The position numbers and the translations under genes are program-made. Below are positions 23,012 through 25,321 of a stretch of 25,321 nt of DNA, one piece after another. The stretch comes from JAGOUB01 sp964648045. Its GTDB lineage: Bacteria; Patescibacteriota; Gracilibacteria; Peribacterales; Peribacteraceae. The stretch covers positions 1 to 25,321 of the forward strand of contig CAZYNU010000018.1 in NCBI GenBank assembly GCA_964648045.1, written 5' to 3'. Position 1 is the first letter of the stretch. Every line of letters begins with the position of its first letter. The notes under the pieces are model-generated. The model was not told where the DNA came from. It worked only from the letters and a program-made list of their open reading frames with translations, and searched no databases.

Positions 23012-23458
23012 GTGACCCATCCTAATCCGCTGTTTTCCCGTATCCGGCGCCATGCGCCCGTCTTCGCGCGCTTCCTCGTAAGCGGCGGACTTGGCGCCAC
23101 GGTCGATTTCGGCACGCTGCTCATCTGCACCCGCTTGCTCGATTGGCCGCCCGCGACGGCGCTACTGCTTTCGGGTGGTCTAGCGCTGCTCACCGTCTTC
23201 CTCTGCAACAAGTACTTCACGTTCCGCCTGCACGAAACCAAAGCTCGCTCGGAGGTTTGGAAGTTCCTACTCGTCTACGGCAATTCGGCCCTCATGAACT
23301 ACTTGATCTCGCTCTGTCTCATCCACTTTCTGGCCGTGCCGGAGTTCATCGGTAAGGCCGTGGCCGTGCTGCTCCTCCTGAGCCTCAATTACGTCTTTCT
23401 GCGTAGTTTCGTCTTCCGCCCAGGCAAGCCGGGGAGTGGCGATGTCATTCTTCCTTGA
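23012..23458 (+). CDS. GtrA-like membrane protein
   Basis: This 148-residue protein has four hydrophobic helices (about 17-38, 41-60, 78-98 and 107-130) and the GtrA family landmarks. FLVSGGLGATVDFG is in the first helix, NKYFTFR sits after the second, and NYVFLRSFVFR comes at the end. GtrA proteins are thought to flip or help handle polyprenyl-phosphate-linked sugars, which would match the DPM1-like and GT-C-like genes at 3185-6651. Start choice lies between ATG 23000 and GTG 23012; the latter is preferred because of the -10 spacing. Confidence 0.87.
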   Translation: MTHPNPLFSRIRRHAPVFARFLVSGGLGATVDFGTLLICTRLLDWPPATALLLSGGLALLTVFLCNKYFTFRLHETKARSEVWKFLLVYGNSALMNYLISLCLIHFLAVPEFIGKAVAVLLLLSLNYVFLRSFVFRPGKPGSGDVILP

Positions 23459-23477
23459 CCCCTCCTGGATGCGTCGG

Positions 23478-23483
23478 TAGTCT
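23478..23483 (+). promoter_or_regulatory. Possible -10 box for rpmH
   Basis: TAGTCT ends 12 nt before the rpmH ATG, giving a predicted leader of about 5 nt, too short for a Shine-Dalgarno sequence. Confidence 0.35.
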
Positions 23484-23495
23484 GCCCCGGCACTT

Positions 23496-23636
23496 ATGCT
23501 TGGAAAATTGAAGTGGCGCCGCCGGCTTCGCAAACACGGTTTTCGTTCGCGCATGGCGACGAAGAACGGTCGCAAGGTCTTGTCGCGCCGCCGCAGCACC
23601 GGCCGTGCCCGTCTGACGGTGAAGCGTGAGCGGTAA
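23496..23636 (+). CDS. rpmH: 50S ribosomal protein L34
   Basis: This 46-residue, strongly basic protein contains the L34 core HGFRSRMATKNGRKVL followed by SRRRSTGRARLTV, and is of normal L34 length. The N terminus MLGKLKWRRRLRK lacks the usual TYQPSKRRR-type opening. An in-frame TAG at 23478 shows that no longer start is possible. L34 is part of the large ribosomal subunit. It usually sits next to rnpA and yidC, but here it is between a GtrA-like gene and a small membrane protein. The gene is real despite its small size. Confidence 0.9.
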   Translation: MLGKLKWRRRLRKHGFRSRMATKNGRKVLSRRRSTGRARLTVKRER

Positions 23637-23642
23637 CTCCGC

Positions 23643-23648
23643 TACACT
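23643..23648 (+). promoter_or_regulatory. -10 box for the small membrane protein gene
   Basis: TACACT, the same hexamer as at 98-103, ends 6 nt before the GTG at 23655. It begins only 7 nt after the rpmH stop codon. Confidence 0.55.
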
Positions 23649-23654
23649 GCCGTC

Positions 23655-23963
23655 GTGACGCGCACTCTCTCCGTCCTCTCGGCGGCGATCTTCTACCCGC
23701 TCGGGCTCAGCGCCTTCCTGGCGTTCCTCTGCCTGCGCAACGATCTCCTTACACCCTGGCCAGCCTTTTGGCTTCGGGTGGTTGATGTACCGCTGGCTGG
23801 CGCCGGCTTAATGATGGGCGCCCTCGCGCTCCACCGCAGCCTGGCCGACGGCGAGACCTCGCGCGGGCTTGGCTGGTTCATCGGCGTCACCGCTTTTCTA
23901 CTTTTCATGATCGTCGCCGCCCTGAATTTCTGGCCCCTTCTTTCACCCGCCCCTTCCGCCTGA
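23655..23963 (+). CDS. Small hypothetical membrane protein
   Basis: This 102-residue protein, starting with GTG, has three predicted membrane helices (about 8-26, 40-60 and 74-95) and short charged loops. I do not recognise its family. The start is supported by a TACACT -10 six bases upstream. The M16 peptidase gene begins 4 bp after its stop, so the two are probably cotranscribed, and a role linked to that peptidase is possible by position only. Confidence 0.7.
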   Translation: MTRTLSVLSAAIFYPLGLSAFLAFLCLRNDLLTPWPAFWLRVVDVPLAGAGLMMGALALHRSLADGETSRGLGWFIGVTAFLLFMIVAALNFWPLLSPAPSA

Positions 23964-23967
23964 TTCC

Positions 23968-25230
23968 ATGAAGCACACCCTCGTTCGACTTCCCTCTGGC
24001 CTGCCCGTCCTCACTGCTCCTGTCGAAGGCACCGAGGCCGTCACAGTCATTGTTTTTGCTGGCGCCGGTTCGCGCTACGAGACGCACGAACAGCGCGGCA
24101 TTAGCCACTTTTTGGAGCATATGTTCTTCAAGGGCGGCGAGAAGTATAAGAACACCAAAGAGGTCTCGGTGGCCCTGGAGGCCGTGGGTGCCGACTTCAA
24201 TGCCTTCACCGGCAAGGAGTATGCCGGCTACTATGTGAAGGCCGCCGCCGCCCACACCGAGCTGGCGTGCGATGTGCTCTCCGACATGCTGCTGAAAGCG
24301 ACGTTTCCCAAGGAGGACATCGAGCGCGAGCGCGGCGTGATCATTGAGGAGGAGCGCATGTACCAAGATACGCCCATGTACCGCGCGGGCTGGGACTTCG
24401 AGGAGCTGATGCTCGGCAATACACCTCTTGGCTGGGACACGATCGGTCGCGAGGAGGTGATCATGAGCGTGACGCAGGCCGACTTCCAGGCGCATAAAGA
24501 TCGTCTCTACACGCCCGACAACTGCGTGGTCGTCTTCGCCGGCAAAGTGACGCCCGAACAAGCGCGTGCGTTAGCCGAGAAGTACTTTGGCGCGCTGGCG
24601 GGCAAGAAAGGACGGGAATTCGAGCCGTTCAAGGCGTACAGCACGGAGCGCGTCTTTCTGCGCAGCAAGCCGACCGAGCAGGCCCACTTGGTGCTCGGCG
24701 TGCCGGGCGTGCCCTCCACTAGTGACGAGCAATTCGCCCAAAAGCTCCTGGCCATCGCGCTGGGCGGCAACATGAGTTCGCGCATGTTCCTCCGTATTCG
24801 CGAGGCCAAGGGCATGTGCTACTACATCCAGACCGAAGTGGACGCCTACCTCGACGCCGGCATCGTTTCGACACGCGCCGGCATTGACCAGTCGCGCCTG
24901 CACGAGGCCATCTCGCTCATCCGTCACGAGTACGAGCTGTGCGCCAAAGAGGGCTTCGACGCCGACGAGCTGAAGCGCGCCAAGGACTACCTGAAGGGCC
25001 GTATGACGCTTGGCTTCGAGGACAGCGAGGAGCTGGGCCACTTCTTCGGCCGTCAGCAGTTGCTCTATCCCAAAGTGCGCACCATCGAGGAGTACATGCA
25101 ATGCGTCGATGCCGTCACGCTGGAGCAGCTCAACGCCTTGGCCAAGCGCATCTTCACCACCGAGAGCCTTAAGCTTGCGGTCATCGGCAAGAGCGAGGAT
25201 AAGGCTGGTTTGGAAAAGCTGATCTCCTGA
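23968..25230 (+). CDS. M16 family zinc metallopeptidase
   Basis: This 420-residue protein is a processing-peptidase-like (PMPBeta/PqqL-type) M16 protein. The inverted zinc motif is HFLEH (H47, E50 base, H51), and the third ligand lies in the VIIEEER segment about 76 residues on (E127 or E128). The C-terminal half holds the R/Y pair region (RIREAKGMCYYIQTEV). It has the usual two M16 domains of about 210 residues each. The active motif is intact, so this is likely the catalytic subunit. No signal peptide is seen. It may be translated by coupling to the gene 4 bp upstream. Confidence 0.92.
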   Translation: MKHTLVRLPSGLPVLTAPVEGTEAVTVIVFAGAGSRYETHEQRGISHFLEHMFFKGGEKYKNTKEVSVALEAVGADFNAFTGKEYAGYYVKAAAAHTELACDVLSDMLLKATFPKEDIERERGVIIEEERMYQDTPMYRAGWDFEELMLGNTPLGWDTIGREEVIMSVTQADFQAHKDRLYTPDNCVVVFAGKVTPEQARALAEKYFGALAGKKGREFEPFKAYSTERVFLRSKPTEQAHLVLGVPGVPSTSDEQFAQKLLAIALGGNMSSRMFLRIREAKGMCYYIQTEVDAYLDAGIVSTRAGIDQSRLHEAISLIRHEYELCAKEGFDADELKRAKDYLKGRMTLGFEDSEELGHFFGRQQLLYPKVRTIEEYMQCVDAVTLEQLNALAKRIFTTESLKLAVIGKSEDKAGLEKLIS

Positions 25231-25250
25231 GGTTGATGCGCCTTTTGGTA

Positions 25251-25279
25251 TCCACTTTCTTTGCGCCAAAGAAAGTGGA
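25251..25279. repeat. Perfect 13-bp inverted repeat after the M16 gene
   Basis: TCCACTTTCTTTG (25251-25263) pairs perfectly with CAAAGAAAGTGGA (25267-25279) around a 3-nt loop. It lies 20 bp after the M16 stop. The downstream side is A-rich, not T-rich, so it is not a standard intrinsic terminator on the plus strand. It could be a REP-like element. The rest of 25231-25321 shows no gene. Confidence 0.75.
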
Positions 25280-25321
25280 GAAAGAAACAGGCCGCTGACG
25301 TTGTGTTGCCTGCGCGAAATG

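Noticed and set aside
1..25321. CRISPR array, insertion sequence or prophage genes
   Set aside because: I saw no regularly spaced repeats, transposase motifs or phage structural proteins on either strand.

Overview
The window is a compact, GC-rich bacterial chromosome segment. Most of it is a surface-glycan locus, with housekeeping genes at both edges. The gene style suggests a small-genome lineage, possibly a GC-rich member of the Candidate Phyla Radiation (Patescibacteria): short intergenic gaps, many 4-bp ATGA overlaps, a polyprenyl-phosphate sugar module of GT2, DUF2304 and GtrA proteins, and SufU plus SufS without SufBCD nearby. No 16S rRNA or other strong taxonomic marker is present, so this placement is tentative.

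Layout. 110-622: an HD-domain nucleotidase. 631-705: tRNA-Thr(GGT) on the minus strand, with a decayed partial copy about 100 bp away. 883-3142: sufU and sufS (both minus) on either side of an unrecognised plus-strand gene. 3185-9201: a plus-strand operon with a large polytopic GT-C-like protein, a DPM1-like GT2, a DUF2304 protein and two GT4 enzymes. 9198-10936: two GT2 genes (minus). 11001-14175: three overlapping GT4 genes (plus). 14183-16654: a methyltransferase, then a second methyltransferase coupled to a GT4 (minus). 16736-17578: a methyltransferase (plus). 17579-20125: polysaccharide deacetylase, flippase and hexapeptide acetyltransferase (minus operon). 20162-20878: a methyltransferase (plus). 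20879-22147: a UDP-sugar 6-dehydrogenase (minus). 22290-22910: a Nudix-like protein with its own AT-rich leader and terminator. 23012-25230: GtrA, ribosomal protein L34, a small membrane protein and an M16 peptidase (plus).

How the genes work together. The dehydrogenase makes a UDP-uronic acid, and the GT4/GT2 enzymes would build a lipid-linked oligosaccharide. Methyltransferases, the acetyltransferase and the deacetylase would decorate it, and the Wzx-type flippase would export it. The DPM1-like GT2, with DUF2304 and GtrA-like membrane partners, would supply polyprenyl-phosphate-hexose to the GT-C-like enzyme on the outer face of the membrane.

The most notable feature is regulatory. Of 17 genes that start a transcription unit, 13 have a TANNNT -10 hexamer ending only 6-8 nt before the start codon, often with TGN in front. 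That places transcription start at or next to the start codon, so these mRNAs should be leaderless. The one clear exception is the Nudix-like gene at 22290, which has a long AT-rich leader, a hairpin, a Shine-Dalgarno sequence and a strong intrinsic terminator. Three convergent gene pairs also share an exactly abutting TGA|TCA stop junction.
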